A DNA stretch of 64,000 nt, from the NCBI RefSeq assembly GCF_018122735.1, contig NZ_JAGRRD010000001.1, positions 3,515,190-3,579,189 on the forward strand, written 5' to 3'. A program made the translations under genes and the position numbers. The notes under the pieces were generated by a model. It made no database searches, was not told the DNA's origin, and saw only the letters and a list, made by a program, of their open reading frames with translations. Shown one piece after another: positions 38,197 through 48,476 of the stretch. This DNA comes from Azoarcus sp. L1K30 (GTDB lineage: Bacteria > Pseudomonadota > Gammaproteobacteria > Burkholderiales > Rhodocyclaceae). Each line of letters starts with the position of its first letter. The first letter of the stretch is position 1.

Positions 38197-38415
38197 GTGA
38201 ACCCCGAAGACCTGAGCCTGCTCCTTACCCGAACGATGCCCTTCGGCAAGTACAAGGGACGCTTGATCGCCGACCTGCCTGGCCACTACCTCAACTGGTT
38301 CGCCCGTGATGGCTTTCCCAACGGCGAGATCGGTCGCCTGCTCGCGCTGATGCAGGAGATCGACCACAACGGCCTGTCGGCGCTGCTCGACCCTCTGCGC
38401 GAGGCGCAGCGCTAG
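38197..38415 (+). CDS. DUF3820 family protein
   Basis: 72 residues from a GTG at 38197. The conserved core MPFGKYKGRLIADLPGHYLNWF is characteristic of DUF3820 (also called QSregVF_b). The fold is small and compact; function is unknown. It lies 14 bp after marC and about 100 bp before recC, so it may be co-transcribed with marC. Confidence 0.88.
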   Translation: MNPEDLSLLLTRTMPFGKYKGRLIADLPGHYLNWFARDGFPNGEIGRLLALMQEIDHNGLSALLDPLREAQR

Positions 38416-38513
38416 TGGGTGACGGTCGCGGAGGAGGCCTGGCGCGCGGTTGCCGAGGATGACAGACGCGCGTCGCTCCGCCATCATTCGCCGGCTCATC
38501 CCGGTGCCTCGTC

Positions 38514-41500
38514 ATGTTCTCCATTGCTTTCTCCAATCGTTTCGAGATCCTGCTCGATACCCTGCTCGACCGGCTGGCGGACGAGCAGCCGGGGCCGTTC
38601 GGGCGGCGCGAGGTGGTGGTGCCGAGCAGCGCGCTGCGGCGCCAGGTCGAGTTGGCCATTGCCGATCGCGAGGGCATCTGCGCCAATGTCGATTTCGGCT
38701 ATCTGGCGCAGTGGCTGTGGACCCAGATCGGGCGCGTGGTCGAGGTGCCCGCGCGTTCGCCGTTTGCACCGGTGCTGCTGGCATGGCGGGTGTTTGCGCT
38801 GATCGATGCCGATTCCGAGGCGGGCGCCTGGGTGGCAGCGCATCCGCGACTGGCGCACTACCTGCAGGGGGCGGATGCGCGCATGCGCTTCGAGCTGGCC
38901 GAGCGTATCGCGCGCGTGTTCGATCACTACCTTACCTATCGTCCGCAGTGGCTGCCGCGCTGGGCGGCGGGACAGGCCGCCGGGCTGGGCCAGGCGAGCG
39001 AGGCCGAGGCCGCCGACGAAGCCTGGCAGGCCGACCTGTGGCGCCGCATCCATGACGGCCTCGCATTGCGTCAGGCGCATCCGGCCGCGATCTTCCTGAG
39101 CCGGGTGACGACGATGGACGACGCCGAACTGGCCGCCATCGGGCTGCCGAAAGCCGTGCATATTTTCGGCTTGCCGGCCCTGCCTCCGCTGTACCTGGAC
39201 ATGCTGCGCGAACTGTCGCGAGTGGTGGACGTGCGGCTGTACGTGCTCAACCCCTGCCGCGAGTTCTGGTTCGAGATCGTCGATGCGCGCAGGCTGTCGT
39301 GGCTGGCGGCGCGTCAGGAGGACATGTTTCACGAAACCGGCAACCGCCTGCTTGCCGCCTGGGGGCAGCAGACCCAGGCGCATATCGGCCTGCTGTTCGA
39401 GGGCGAACATGCGGTGGTCGAGGACGTCGCCTTCGAGCCCCACCCGGGGCGCCATCTGCTAGCCCGCCTGCACAACGCGATTCTCGATCTCGAAGATCTC
39501 GAGCCGGGCAGCATCAGCCTGGCTGCAGGGGATCGCAGTATCGAGCTGCACGTGTGCCATTCGCGCACGCGCGAGCTCGAAGTCCTGCACGACCGCCTGC
39601 TTGGCCTCTTCAAGGGCCCCAATCCGCCGCGGCCCGACGAGATCGTGGTGCTGACCCCCGATCTCGATGCGTGTGCGCCGCTGATCGAAGCGGTGTTCGG
39701 CACGGCGCCACCGGCCCGGCGCATTCCGTGGCGCATCACCGGCCTGGGCGGCACGCAGGAAAACCAGGTGGCGCAGGCGCTCGACCGTTTGCTGGCGCTG
39801 TTGGTCAGCCGCTTCCCCGCGAGCCGGGTGTTCGATCTGCTGCAGCAAGCGCTGGTGGCGGCGCATTTCGGGTTGAGCGATGCAGAGATCGAAACGGTGC
39901 ATGACTGGATGCGCGCCGCGGGCGTGCGCTGGGGGCTGGATGCTGCGCAGGCCGAGGCCGCCTCAGCAGTGCCGCAGCACACCCTGGAAGAGGGGCTGCA
40001 CCGCCTGTTTCTGGCGTGGGCAGCGGGCGACGCCGCGCAGGCTGCCCCGTTTGCCGGGCGCATCGGCGCGGGTGCGCCGGAGGGCAGTGCCGGCCTTGTG
40101 CTCGGCCGCTTCTGGCGTTACGCCGAGACCTTGCAGCGACTGCGCGGCAGCCTGCTGCATGCGCACGATGCCGAGGGCTGGCGGCTGGCCCTGACAGGTG
40201 CGCTCGAGTCCATCGTCGGTGAGGCGGTCGACCAGGCCGAAGCCGTGCGCGAAGTGCGTGCCGCGATCAATGCACTGGCCGACGACATGGGCGCCGCTTA
40301 CGCTGGCGGCCGGGTGGCGCTCGATGTCGTGCATCCGGCGCTCGCGGCGCGGCTGGACGATCCTGCGCGTGGCGGCGTGCCCGGTGGCACCGTCACCTTC
40401 TCGGCGCTGTCTTCGCTGCGCAACCTGCCGTATCGGGTGGTGTGCGTGATCGGGCTGGATCAGGGCGCCTTTCCCGGCAGCGACCGCGCCGCCGAATTCG
40501 ATCTGATGGCCGCCCGCCCGCAGCGCGGCGACCGCCAGCGCCGGCTCGATGACCGTAACCTGTTCCTCGACGTGGTGCTGTCGGCGCGCGATGTCCTGCA
40601 TCTGTCCCATGTCGGGCGCAGTGTGCGTGACGGCAGCCCGCTACCGCCCTCGGTGCTGGTCGATGAGCTGCTCGATGCACTCGCCACCGCCTGTGCCGGC
40701 GACGCATCGCAGCCCAATCAGCTGGCGGCCGCGCGGCGCCGGCTCACCGTGTCTCATCCGCTGCAGCCCTTTTCGATCGAGTATTTCGTTGCCGACGCAT
40801 CGTCGGATGCGCGCCTGAGCAGCTTTCACGAGGACTACGCGGCCGCGCTCGCTGCGCGCTTGCGCAGGGCGGCCAGCCATGCAGAGGCGCTGCCGGACAG
40901 TGCGTGCGACGAGGCCGACGAAGACGAAGCGAGCAAAGATGACACGGCCCCTTCCGTGCCGCAGCGTCCGTTTTTCGAGACTCCGCTCCCTGCCCCGGAA
41001 GCGGCTTGGCGGGAGGTTGGGCTGGAGCAGTTGATCCGCTTCTTCCGCAATCCCTGCCGAAGCCTGCTGCGCGACCGGCTCGGCCTCGACCTGCCCGAGG
41101 CCGACGAGGAACTGGAGGACGTCGAGCCCTTCCTGCCCGACTGGCCAGGTCGGCAGGCGCTTGCCGCGCGCCTGTTGCCGGCCCTGCTCGCGCGCGACGC
41201 GACGATGCTTGCCGCCGAAGGCGGTGACGCCGCATTGCTCGAATTGGCGCGTGCCGGCGGCGAATATCCGGCCGGGGTGCTGGGCGAAGCTTCCCTGCAA
41301 GGCGAGGTCAGGACGCTCGACCACTACGCCCGGCGCGTTTCTGCTGCGGTCGCGACGCCGCTGCCGGCCCATACCTGCATCCTCGAGTTCGACCTGGCGT
41401 CCGACGTCGGGGGCGAGGTTGAACGGTGGACCCTGAGTGCGGCCTTTGGCGACCTGCATGCACAAGGCCTGGTTCGCCATCGCTATGACGACACCCGCCC

Positions 41501-41963
41501 CGTGGATTATCTGGCCGCCTGGCTCGCGCACCTGGTGCTATGCGCCGTGCCGGCCCCGGGCGTGGCGTGTGAGACGCTGGGGCTGTCGCGCGACGGCTCC
41601 TTTCGTCTGCATGCGGTGGCACCCGATATCGCAAGGCGGCTGCTTGCGGATCTGCTGGCGCTGTACCGGCAAGGCCTGAGTGCACCGCTGCACTTCTTTC
41701 CGAAGTCGGCCTGGGCCTTCATTATCAATCACGAAAATGCCGGCAAGGCGCGGGCGAAGTGGAGCGGCGGTCAGCGTGCCGAATACGGTGAAGCGCAGGA
41801 TCCGGCGTATCGACTGGCCCTGCGCGGCCTCGGTGACCCGCTGGACGAGGCTTTTTTCGATATTGCGCGGCGGGTGTTCGGGCCTTTGCACGCGCAGCTG
41901 GAGGACGGGCGGCTCGGGCTGATGCCTGCGCGGAACGAAGCGAGGACACGGCCACCGGTATAA
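38514..41963 (+). CDS. recC: Exodeoxyribonuclease V gamma subunit RecC
   Basis: 1149 residues, the normal length. RecC is the scaffold and Chi-recognition subunit of RecBCD. Family features include an N-terminal helicase-like fold without an intact Walker A, the VIGLDQGAFPGSDR region (about 645-658) and a C-terminal degenerate nuclease-like domain. The ATG at 38514 (MFSIAFSNRFEILLD) fits the family start. The last codons overlap the TATAAT box preceding psd. Confidence 0.94.
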   Translation: MFSIAFSNRFEILLDTLLDRLADEQPGPFGRREVVVPSSALRRQVELAIADREGICANVDFGYLAQWLWTQIGRVVEVPARSPFAPVLLAWRVFALIDADSEAGAWVAAHPRLAHYLQGADARMRFELAERIARVFDHYLTYRPQWLPRWAAGQAAGLGQASEAEAADEAWQADLWRRIHDGLALRQAHPAAIFLSRVTTMDDAELAAIGLPKAVHIFGLPALPPLYLDMLRELSRVVDVRLYVLNPCREFWFEIVDARRLSWLAARQEDMFHETGNRLLAAWGQQTQAHIGLLFEGEHAVVEDVAFEPHPGRHLLARLHNAILDLEDLEPGSISLAAGDRSIELHVCHSRTRELEVLHDRLLGLFKGPNPPRPDEIVVLTPDLDACAPLIEAVFGTAPPARRIPWRITGLGGTQENQVAQALDRLLALLVSRFPASRVFDLLQQALVAAHFGLSDAEIETVHDWMRAAGVRWGLDAAQAEAASAVPQHTLEEGLHRLFLAWAAGDAAQAAPFAGRIGAGAPEGSAGLVLGRFWRYAETLQRLRGSLLHAHDAEGWRLALTGALESIVGEAVDQAEAVREVRAAINALADDMGAAYAGGRVALDVVHPALAARLDDPARGGVPGGTVTFSALSSLRNLPYRVVCVIGLDQGAFPGSDRAAEFDLMAARPQRGDRQRRLDDRNLFLDVVLSARDVLHLSHVGRSVRDGSPLPPSVLVDELLDALATACAGDASQPNQLAAARRRLTVSHPLQPFSIEYFVADASSDARLSSFHEDYAAALAARLRRAASHAEALPDSACDEADEDEASKDDTAPSVPQRPFFETPLPAPEAAWREVGLEQLIRFFRNPCRSLLRDRLGLDLPEADEELEDVEPFLPDWPGRQALAARLLPALLARDATMLAAEGGDAALLELARAGGEYPAGVLGEASLQGEVRTLDHYARRVSAAVATPLPAHTCILEFDLASDVGGEVERWTLSAAFGDLHAQGLVRHRYDDTRPVDYLAAWLAHLVLCAVPAPGVACETLGLSRDGSFRLHAVAPDIARRLLADLLALYRQGLSAPLHFFPKSAWAFIINHENAGKARAKWSGGQRAEYGEAQDPAYRLALRGLGDPLDEAFFDIARRVFGPLHAQLEDGRLGLMPARNEARTRPPV

Positions 41964-41964
41964 T
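41959..41964 (+). promoter_or_regulatory. -10 element before psd
   Basis: A perfect TATAAT overlaps the recC stop codon 31 bp upstream of the psd start. No recognisable -35 is present at 16-18 bp, so an activator or chance must be considered. Confidence 0.4.
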
Positions 41965-41994
41965 CCGCAGCTGTCCTTGTCTCAGGTATCCGTC

Positions 41995-42846
41995 GTGTCC
42001 GACCGTCTCTCCGTTTTGCCCCAATACCTTCTGCCCAAGCAGGCGCTTACCGTTCTGGCGGGCAAGCTGGCCGGCATGCAGGCGGGCGGCCTCACCACGG
42101 GCGTGATCAAGTGGTTCGTCGGCCGCTACGGAGTCAACATGGAAGAGGCGGCCAACCCGGACTTCGGCAGTTATCCGAGTTTCAACGCGTTCTTCACCCG
42201 ACCCCTGCGCGACGGCGCGCGGCCGCTGGCTGCGGCCGACCTGATCAGCCCGGTGGACGGCGCCATCAGCCAGTTCGGTCCGATTGTGCGCGACCAGATC
42301 TTCCAGGCCAAGGGTCATGCCTACTCGACCACCGCACTGGTCGGTGGCGATGCGAAACTGGCGGCGGGCTTCGAGGACGGCAGCTTTGCCACCCTTTACC
42401 TCAGCCCGCGCGACTACCACCGCATCCACATGCCCTGCGACGGCCGTCTGACGCGGATGATCTACGTGCCGGGCGAGCTGTTCTCGGTCAATCCGACCAC
42501 CGCACGCGGTGTGCCGGGATTGTTCGCACGCAACGAGCGCGTGGTGTGCGTGTTCGAGTCGGCTTTCGGCCCCTTCCTACTGGTGCTGGTCGGGGCCACC
42601 ATCGTGGGCAGCATGGCCACCGTGTGGCACGGTGTGGTGAACCCGCCGCGTGCGGCCAACGTGCGCGAATGGTGCTACGAGGATCAGGACATCCGGCTCG
42701 CGCAAGGCGAGGAGATGGGGCGTTTCCTGCTCGGCTCCACCGTGGTGATGCTGTTCCCCAAGCCGCGGGTGAGCTTCAACCCGGCGTGGGCGCCCGGTGC
42801 ATCGATCCGCATGGGTGAGACCATGGCTGCGCTGGCAACGGCCTGA
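41995..42846 (+). CDS. psd: Phosphatidylserine decarboxylase proenzyme
   Basis: 283 residues from the GTG at 41995, which has AGG 8 nt upstream; a TTG at 41977 is in frame. It converts phosphatidylserine to phosphatidylethanolamine at the inner membrane. The self-cleavage motif LGST (about 246-249) makes the pyruvoyl group at its serine, and D and H of the autoendoproteolytic triad lie in SPVDGAIS and SPRDYHRIHMP. It sits between recC and recB, a place occupied by ptrA in E. coli. Confidence 0.95.
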   Translation: MSDRLSVLPQYLLPKQALTVLAGKLAGMQAGGLTTGVIKWFVGRYGVNMEEAANPDFGSYPSFNAFFTRPLRDGARPLAAADLISPVDGAISQFGPIVRDQIFQAKGHAYSTTALVGGDAKLAAGFEDGSFATLYLSPRDYHRIHMPCDGRLTRMIYVPGELFSVNPTTARGVPGLFARNERVVCVFESAFGPFLLVLVGATIVGSMATVWHGVVNPPRAANVREWCYEDQDIRLAQGEEMGRFLLGSTVVMLFPKPRVSFNPAWAPGASIRMGETMAALATA

Positions 42847-42876
42847 GCCTCACTTCGACGCCGCCCGCTCGCGCCC

Positions 42877-45800
42877 ATGGCCTCGTCCGACATCGATCTC
42901 GACGTTTTCAGCTGTTCGCTCGACGGTATCAGCCTGATCGAGGCCTCGGCCGGTACCGGCAAAACCTGGAACATCTGCGGACTCTACTTGCGCCAGTTGC
43001 TCGAGCGCGATCTGCAGGTAGGTGCGCTGCTGGTGGTGACCTTCACCAAGGCTGCAACCGCAGAGCTTTCCACCCGCATCCGCGACCGCATCGTCGATAC
43101 CCTGCGCGTGCTCGACGGCGGCGATGCCGGGCCCGACCCCTTCGTGCCGCAGCTGATCGCCACCGTCCGCGCAGCCGGTGTCGATCCGGTGCAAATGCGC
43201 ACGCGCCTGCGTCATGCGCTGCAGACTTTCGACGAAGCGGCAATCTTTACGATCCACGGTTTCTGCCAGCGTGCACTGGCCGACACGCCGTTTGCCGCGG
43301 TGTTGCCCTATGCGGTCGAGCTGGTCGAGGACGACAGCAATCTGCGCCTCGAGGTCGCGCAGGATTTCTGGCGCCGCGAGGTGGCGAGCGGCGCACTGCC
43401 GCAAGTGCTGGTGGAACTGCTGGTGCAGCGCGGTGACTGCCCCGACACCTGGGCCGCGCAACTCAAGGCGGCGATGGCGCGCCCGCTGGCGCAGGTCCGC
43501 TGGGATGCAGCGCCGTCGGTGAGCGAGCTGGACGCGGCCCGCGATGAACTGATTCGCGCCTACGACGAGGCGGTCGCGCAGTGGGAGGATGCAGATTCGG
43601 CGATGGCGGCGCTCGTCGTCGCCCTAGACGGCCTGAACAAGAACAGCTACAAGCCGGAAGCCGTCGAGCGTGCACGCCAGCAGTGGGAAGACTGGCTCAG
43701 CGCCGGGAACGCATTGCACCCACTGTCGGCAGAAAAGGATCGCAAACTGCATCTGCTGGCAGCCGGCAATCTGAGCGACAAGACCACCAAGGACGGCCTC
43801 AAGCGCGGCATCTCGCCGCCGCAGCACGGGTTTTTTGACGCCGCAGCCGCCTTGCTCGAAGCTCGCGCGCGTACCGACGAGGGGCTGGAGGCCGCGCGGC
43901 TGCAGTTGCTGCGCCGCTTTCTCGAGCGCGGTGCGGAGGACTTGCGCCGGCGCAAGCGCGAGCGCCGCCTGATCTCCTTCGACGACATTCTGTGGAATGC
44001 CTACGAAGCCCTGCATTCGGGTACGCAGTCGTGGCTGGCGGCGGCGCTGCATGCGCGCTACCCGGTGGCGTTGATCGACGAGTTCCAGGATACCGATCCG
44101 CTGCAGTTCGCGATCTTCGATCGCATCTATCGCCATGAAGGCCGTCACGGCAGTCTGTTCCTGGTCGGCGACCCCAAGCAGGCGATTTACAGTTTCCGCA
44201 GCGCCGATCTATTCACCTATCTCAGCGCCCGCGACAGGGCCGACACACGCTACAGCCTCGGCCGCAACCAGCGCTCGACGCCGGCGCTGATCGAAGCCTG
44301 CAACCGGCTGTTCGGTGCCAATCCGGCGGTATTCATGCTGCGCGGTCTCGACTATCGCGCGGTCGGCAGCGGCGATCGCGCGCGTGCGCCGATGGTGGAT
44401 CGAACCCGTTCCGGCGCCAGCCCCGCCGCCCTGCGCCTGTGGCGCATCCCGCGCGATGAGGCGCAGGACGGCGAAGAAGGCGGCGACCGCCTGCCGCGTG
44501 CGGTGGCGATGCAGCGTTCTGCGGCCGCCACCGCGGCCGAGATTGCGCGCCTGCTGGCAGCGGGTGCCAGGGGAGAGGTCCGCATTGGCGATCGCGGTCT
44601 GGTGCCGGGCGATATCGCGGTGCTGGTGCGCAGCCACAGCCAGGGCGCACGGATGCGCCTGGCACTGGCGCGGATGGGGGTGGTGAGCGTCGAGCTGTCG
44701 CAGGCCAGCGTTTTCGTCACCGAGGATGCGGACGAGCTGGAGCGGGTGCTGCTGGCGATCAGCGAGCCGGCGCGCGAGCGCCGGGTCAAGGCTGCGCTTG
44801 CCACCACGCTGATGGGGCGCGATGCGCAGGCGCTGGCCGCACTGGCCGACGACGAGGCCGCGCTGCTCGACATGCTCGACCGCTTCGCCAGCTGGCGCGA
44901 CACCTGGTTGCGGCACGGCTTCGGCGTCATGTTGCGGCGCTGGATGGTCGATGATGGTGTGGCGGCCAGACTGCTCGCACGCGACGATGGCGAACGTCGC
45001 CTGACCAACCTGATGCACCTTGCCGAGTTGCTGCAGCAGGACGCCGGCAGTGCCTCACCCGAGGTGCTGCTGCGCTCCTTGGCCAGCCGGCGCGCCGATG
45101 GCAGCGGTGGCGATGCCGCCCAGTTGCGGCTCGAGTCGGACCGCAACCTGGTGCAGATCATCACCATCCACCGCGCCAAGGGGCTGGAATACGGCGTGGT
45201 GTTCTGCCCTTTCCTGTTCGATGGCCACCGCTCCAAGGGCGACAGCGGGCCGATGCGCGCCTGGCATGACGACAGCGACCAGCTGATCCTCGACTATCGT
45301 CGGGCATCGGCCGATGACGACGACATCGCGGCACGCCAGCGGCGCGAGCTTGACGCCGAGGACATGCGCCTGCTTTACGTGGCGCTCACCCGTGCCGTGT
45401 ATCGCTGCTATCTCACCGTTGGCTGCTACGCGACGACGAACTTCGGCCGTCCGAGTTACAGCGAGGGCGCCCGCAGCCTGCTCAACTGGATGGTGGCCGG
45501 TGCCGAACTCGGCATCGACAAATGGCACGAAGCAAAGCTCAGCCCGGCCGAGGTCGATGCGCACTGGCGCAGCCTCGTCGTTCGCAGCGTGCTCGACGGC
45601 CAGCCGGTGATGGCGCTCGAGGACCTGCCCGATGGCAGTGGCGAGCCCTTGCCGCCCGCGGCGGCTGGCGGCCGTCCGCCGCGGGTGCAGCGCCCGCCGC
45701 AGATTCCGTCGGGCTGGCGCATGGGCAGCTTCAGTGCGCTGATTTCCGGCGCAGCGCATGAATCCGCCGCGCTCGATCACGATGCCCGCATCCTGCCGCA

Positions 45801-46626
45801 GTTTGCACCGGCGGCTGACATGGCGGTCGATGAGCCGCCCGTGCCGCCTGCGGCCGACGATATCCTGCGCTTTCCGCGCGGGCCGGCGGCGGGCGATTGC
45901 CTGCATGCCGCGTTCGAGAACATCGACTTCACCGATCCGGAAACCTGGGGCGAGGCGATTACCGCGGCCCTGCGCGCTCATCCGCAACCCGCGGGCAATG
46001 CGGTCGAGGCCGAGCGCCATCCGCGCATGTTGCGCCGTCTGCTCGATGACGTCCTTGCCACCCCACTGGTGGAAGCGGCCGGGCGGATGCCGCTGCTACT
46101 GTCGCACATTCCGAAGACGCAGCGCATGGTCGAACTCGGCTTCCAGCTGCCGGCACCGCAACTGTCGGCGGCGCGCCTCAATGCATGGCTCGCAGACGCG
46201 GGTTACCGCATGCCACGGCTGGCGTTCTCCGATCTCGCCGGCTACCTCAAGGGCTTCATCGATCTGGTGTTCGAGCACGAGGGTCGCTTCTGGGTGCTGG
46301 ACTGGAAGTCCAACCACCTTGGTGAGCGCCCTGCGGATTACGGCCCGGCCGCGCTTGAAGGCGCGATGCAGTCACACGGCTATCATCTGCAGCATCTGCT
46401 CTACACCGTGGCCCTGCATCGCCACCTCGGGCGCACGCTGCCCGGCTACGACTACGACACACATTTTGGCGGCGTGCTCTATCTCTTCGTGCGTGGCGTG
46501 CGTCCGGGCTGGCAGGTCGCCGGGCAGCCGGCAGGGGTGTTCCGCGACCGCGCGCCACGGCAGGTGATCGAGGCGCTCGACGATCTGCTGGCGGCGCGCG
46601 CGCGCGTCGAGGTAGAGGCGCACTGA
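42877..46626 (+). CDS. recB: Exodeoxyribonuclease V beta subunit RecB
   Basis: 1249 residues. The superfamily 1A helicase has Walker A ASAGTGKTW (23-31) and the DEFQDTDP box (about 405). The C-terminal RecB nuclease domain has FIDLVFEHEGRFWVLDWKSN (about 1126-1145), whose Asp/Lys residues bind metal and cut DNA. It starts 30 bp after psd and its stop overlaps the recD start. Confidence 0.96.
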   Translation: MASSDIDLDVFSCSLDGISLIEASAGTGKTWNICGLYLRQLLERDLQVGALLVVTFTKAATAELSTRIRDRIVDTLRVLDGGDAGPDPFVPQLIATVRAAGVDPVQMRTRLRHALQTFDEAAIFTIHGFCQRALADTPFAAVLPYAVELVEDDSNLRLEVAQDFWRREVASGALPQVLVELLVQRGDCPDTWAAQLKAAMARPLAQVRWDAAPSVSELDAARDELIRAYDEAVAQWEDADSAMAALVVALDGLNKNSYKPEAVERARQQWEDWLSAGNALHPLSAEKDRKLHLLAAGNLSDKTTKDGLKRGISPPQHGFFDAAAALLEARARTDEGLEAARLQLLRRFLERGAEDLRRRKRERRLISFDDILWNAYEALHSGTQSWLAAALHARYPVALIDEFQDTDPLQFAIFDRIYRHEGRHGSLFLVGDPKQAIYSFRSADLFTYLSARDRADTRYSLGRNQRSTPALIEACNRLFGANPAVFMLRGLDYRAVGSGDRARAPMVDRTRSGASPAALRLWRIPRDEAQDGEEGGDRLPRAVAMQRSAAATAAEIARLLAAGARGEVRIGDRGLVPGDIAVLVRSHSQGARMRLALARMGVVSVELSQASVFVTEDADELERVLLAISEPARERRVKAALATTLMGRDAQALAALADDEAALLDMLDRFASWRDTWLRHGFGVMLRRWMVDDGVAARLLARDDGERRLTNLMHLAELLQQDAGSASPEVLLRSLASRRADGSGGDAAQLRLESDRNLVQIITIHRAKGLEYGVVFCPFLFDGHRSKGDSGPMRAWHDDSDQLILDYRRASADDDDIAARQRRELDAEDMRLLYVALTRAVYRCYLTVGCYATTNFGRPSYSEGARSLLNWMVAGAELGIDKWHEAKLSPAEVDAHWRSLVVRSVLDGQPVMALEDLPDGSGEPLPPAAAGGRPPRVQRPPQIPSGWRMGSFSALISGAAHESAALDHDARILPQFAPAADMAVDEPPVPPAADDILRFPRGPAAGDCLHAAFENIDFTDPETWGEAITAALRAHPQPAGNAVEAERHPRMLRRLLDDVLATPLVEAAGRMPLLLSHIPKTQRMVELGFQLPAPQLSAARLNAWLADAGYRMPRLAFSDLAGYLKGFIDLVFEHEGRFWVLDWKSNHLGERPADYGPAALEGAMQSHGYHLQHLLYTVALHRHLGRTLPGYDYDTHFGGVLYLFVRGVRPGWQVAGQPAGVFRDRAPRQVIEALDDLLAARARVEVEAH

Positions 46627-48476
46627 TGGCTGCACCGGAATCGATGCCGCAGTTCGATCTTGCCGAGGGCTTTTCCCGTCACCTGCAGGACTGGGCCGCT
46701 GCGCTCGGTGCGCCCACTGAGACCCTTGCCGTGCTGCCGGCGGTGGCGCGCAGTCTTGCGCTGGCCGCGAGCGAGGGCAATGTGTGTCTGCCGCTGGCGC
46801 AGCTTGCACAGAACGAAGCCATTGCCTGCTCGCCGGACCTTCTGCGTGCACACCTGCTCGAGAGTGGGGTGGCGGTGCTGGCGGTGCCGCTGCCTCCCCG
46901 CACCTGTGCCCATCCGCTCGTGCTCGATGCCGATGACCGCCTTTATCTGCGGCGCTTCTTCGATCTCGAACAGCGCCTGGCGGCGGCGCTGGTGAGGCGT
47001 GCCAGTGCGCCGGCTCAGATCGTGCCGCCCACCTTGCGCGCCACGCTCGACAAGTTGTTCAAGCCGCGGACCGCGCCCGGTCCCGACTGGCAGAAGCTGG
47101 CGGTTGCGCTCGCGCTGCAGGGGCGGCTGACGGTGATCAGCGGCGGGCCGGGCACGGGCAAGACCACGACGGTGGCGGCGCTGCTCGCCTGTCTGCTGGA
47201 GTTCACGCCCACGCTGCGCATCGCGCTTGCCGCGCCGACCGGCAAGGCGGCGGCACGGATGCTCGAAGCCCTGCGCGCCCGCGCGGCCGAGCTGCCGGCG
47301 AAGCTGCGCAAGCGCCTGCCGGTCGAAGCCCATACCCTGCACCGGCTGCTGGGGGTGACCCCGATTGCCGGCCAGTTCCGGCACCATGCCGGTAATCCGC
47401 TGGCGGTCGATGTACTGGTGGTGGACGAGGCCTCGATGCTCGATCTCGCTCTTGCCACGCGCGTGCTCGATGCCCTGCCGCCCGACGCGCGCCTGATCCT
47501 GCTCGGCGACAAGGACCAGCTCGCCGCCGTCGAGGCCGGCGCGGTGTTTGCCGAACTCTCTTCGGCGCGCGTCTTCAGTGCCCGCGTTATCGAGCAGCTG
47601 GCGCTGCTGACCGGCACGCCGGCAGCGATGCTGGCGGATTTGCAGGTGCCTGCCACGGCGTCGGCGCTGGCCGACAGCGTGATCTGGCTGACCGAGAGTC
47701 ACCGCTTCCGGCACGACTCCGGCATCGGACGCCTTGCGGCCAACATCAACGCCGGTGAGGGGACTGAGGCGCTGACCTGGTTGCGTGGCGGAGAAGATCC
47801 GTCGGCGCGCTGGATCGACGATGAAGGCGCACGCCCGGGTGACGCCACGCTGGCGGCGATCGAAGCCGGCTATGCGCCTTATGTGGCGGCCCTGCGTGCG
47901 CCGTTTACCGATGCGCAGGCGCGCGCGGCGGAGGCCTTTGCGGCATTCGACCGCTTCCGCGTGCTGGTGGCCGTGCATGAAGGCGGGCGCGGGCTGGTCG
48001 CACTCAACGCCCATCTGGAACGCGTGTTGCGTGCTGAACTGGACCTGCCCGCAGCGCGCGGTGGTGCGCAGGCCTGGTTCGGCCGCCCGGTGATCGTGCT
48101 GCGCAACGATGCGCTGCTCGGCCTGTACAACGGCGACATTGGTCTGTGTCTGCCGGACGACACGGGGGCACTGATGGTGTTCTTTCCGCAGCCGGGCGGT
48201 CGCTATCGCTGCGTTGCGCCCATCCGCCTGCCGGTGCACGACACCGCGTTTGCGCTGACGGTGCACAAGAGCCAGGGGTCGGAGTTCGAAGCGGTGTTGC
48301 TGGTGCTGCCGGCTGCGCCAGTGCGCGTGCTGACCCGCGAGTTGCTGTACACCGGGGTGACGCGCGCGGCGCGCCAGGTCACGCTGGCGGGGCCGGCGCG
48401 GGTGTTTGCCGCCGCCTGTGGCCTGCGGACGGTGCGCCTCAGCGGGCTGGCGGCGCGGATGTCAGCGCAGCCATGA
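46626..48476 (+). CDS. recD: Exodeoxyribonuclease V alpha subunit RecD
   Basis: 616 residues. RecD is the fast 5'-3' helicase of RecBCD. Walker A GGPGTGKTTT lies at about 175-184, Walker B VVDEASMLD at about 268, and the final motif FALTVHKSQGSEFEAV near 550. It begins on the last base of recB. Its last 38 bp overlap the 3' end of the convergent znuA-like gene. Confidence 0.95.
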   Translation: MAAPESMPQFDLAEGFSRHLQDWAAALGAPTETLAVLPAVARSLALAASEGNVCLPLAQLAQNEAIACSPDLLRAHLLESGVAVLAVPLPPRTCAHPLVLDADDRLYLRRFFDLEQRLAAALVRRASAPAQIVPPTLRATLDKLFKPRTAPGPDWQKLAVALALQGRLTVISGGPGTGKTTTVAALLACLLEFTPTLRIALAAPTGKAAARMLEALRARAAELPAKLRKRLPVEAHTLHRLLGVTPIAGQFRHHAGNPLAVDVLVVDEASMLDLALATRVLDALPPDARLILLGDKDQLAAVEAGAVFAELSSARVFSARVIEQLALLTGTPAAMLADLQVPATASALADSVIWLTESHRFRHDSGIGRLAANINAGEGTEALTWLRGGEDPSARWIDDEGARPGDATLAAIEAGYAPYVAALRAPFTDAQARAAEAFAAFDRFRVLVAVHEGGRGLVALNAHLERVLRAELDLPAARGGAQAWFGRPVIVLRNDALLGLYNGDIGLCLPDDTGALMVFFPQPGGRYRCVAPIRLPVHDTAFALTVHKSQGSEFEAVLLVLPAAPVRVLTRELLYTGVTRAARQVTLAGPARVFAAACGLRTVRLSGLAARMSAQP

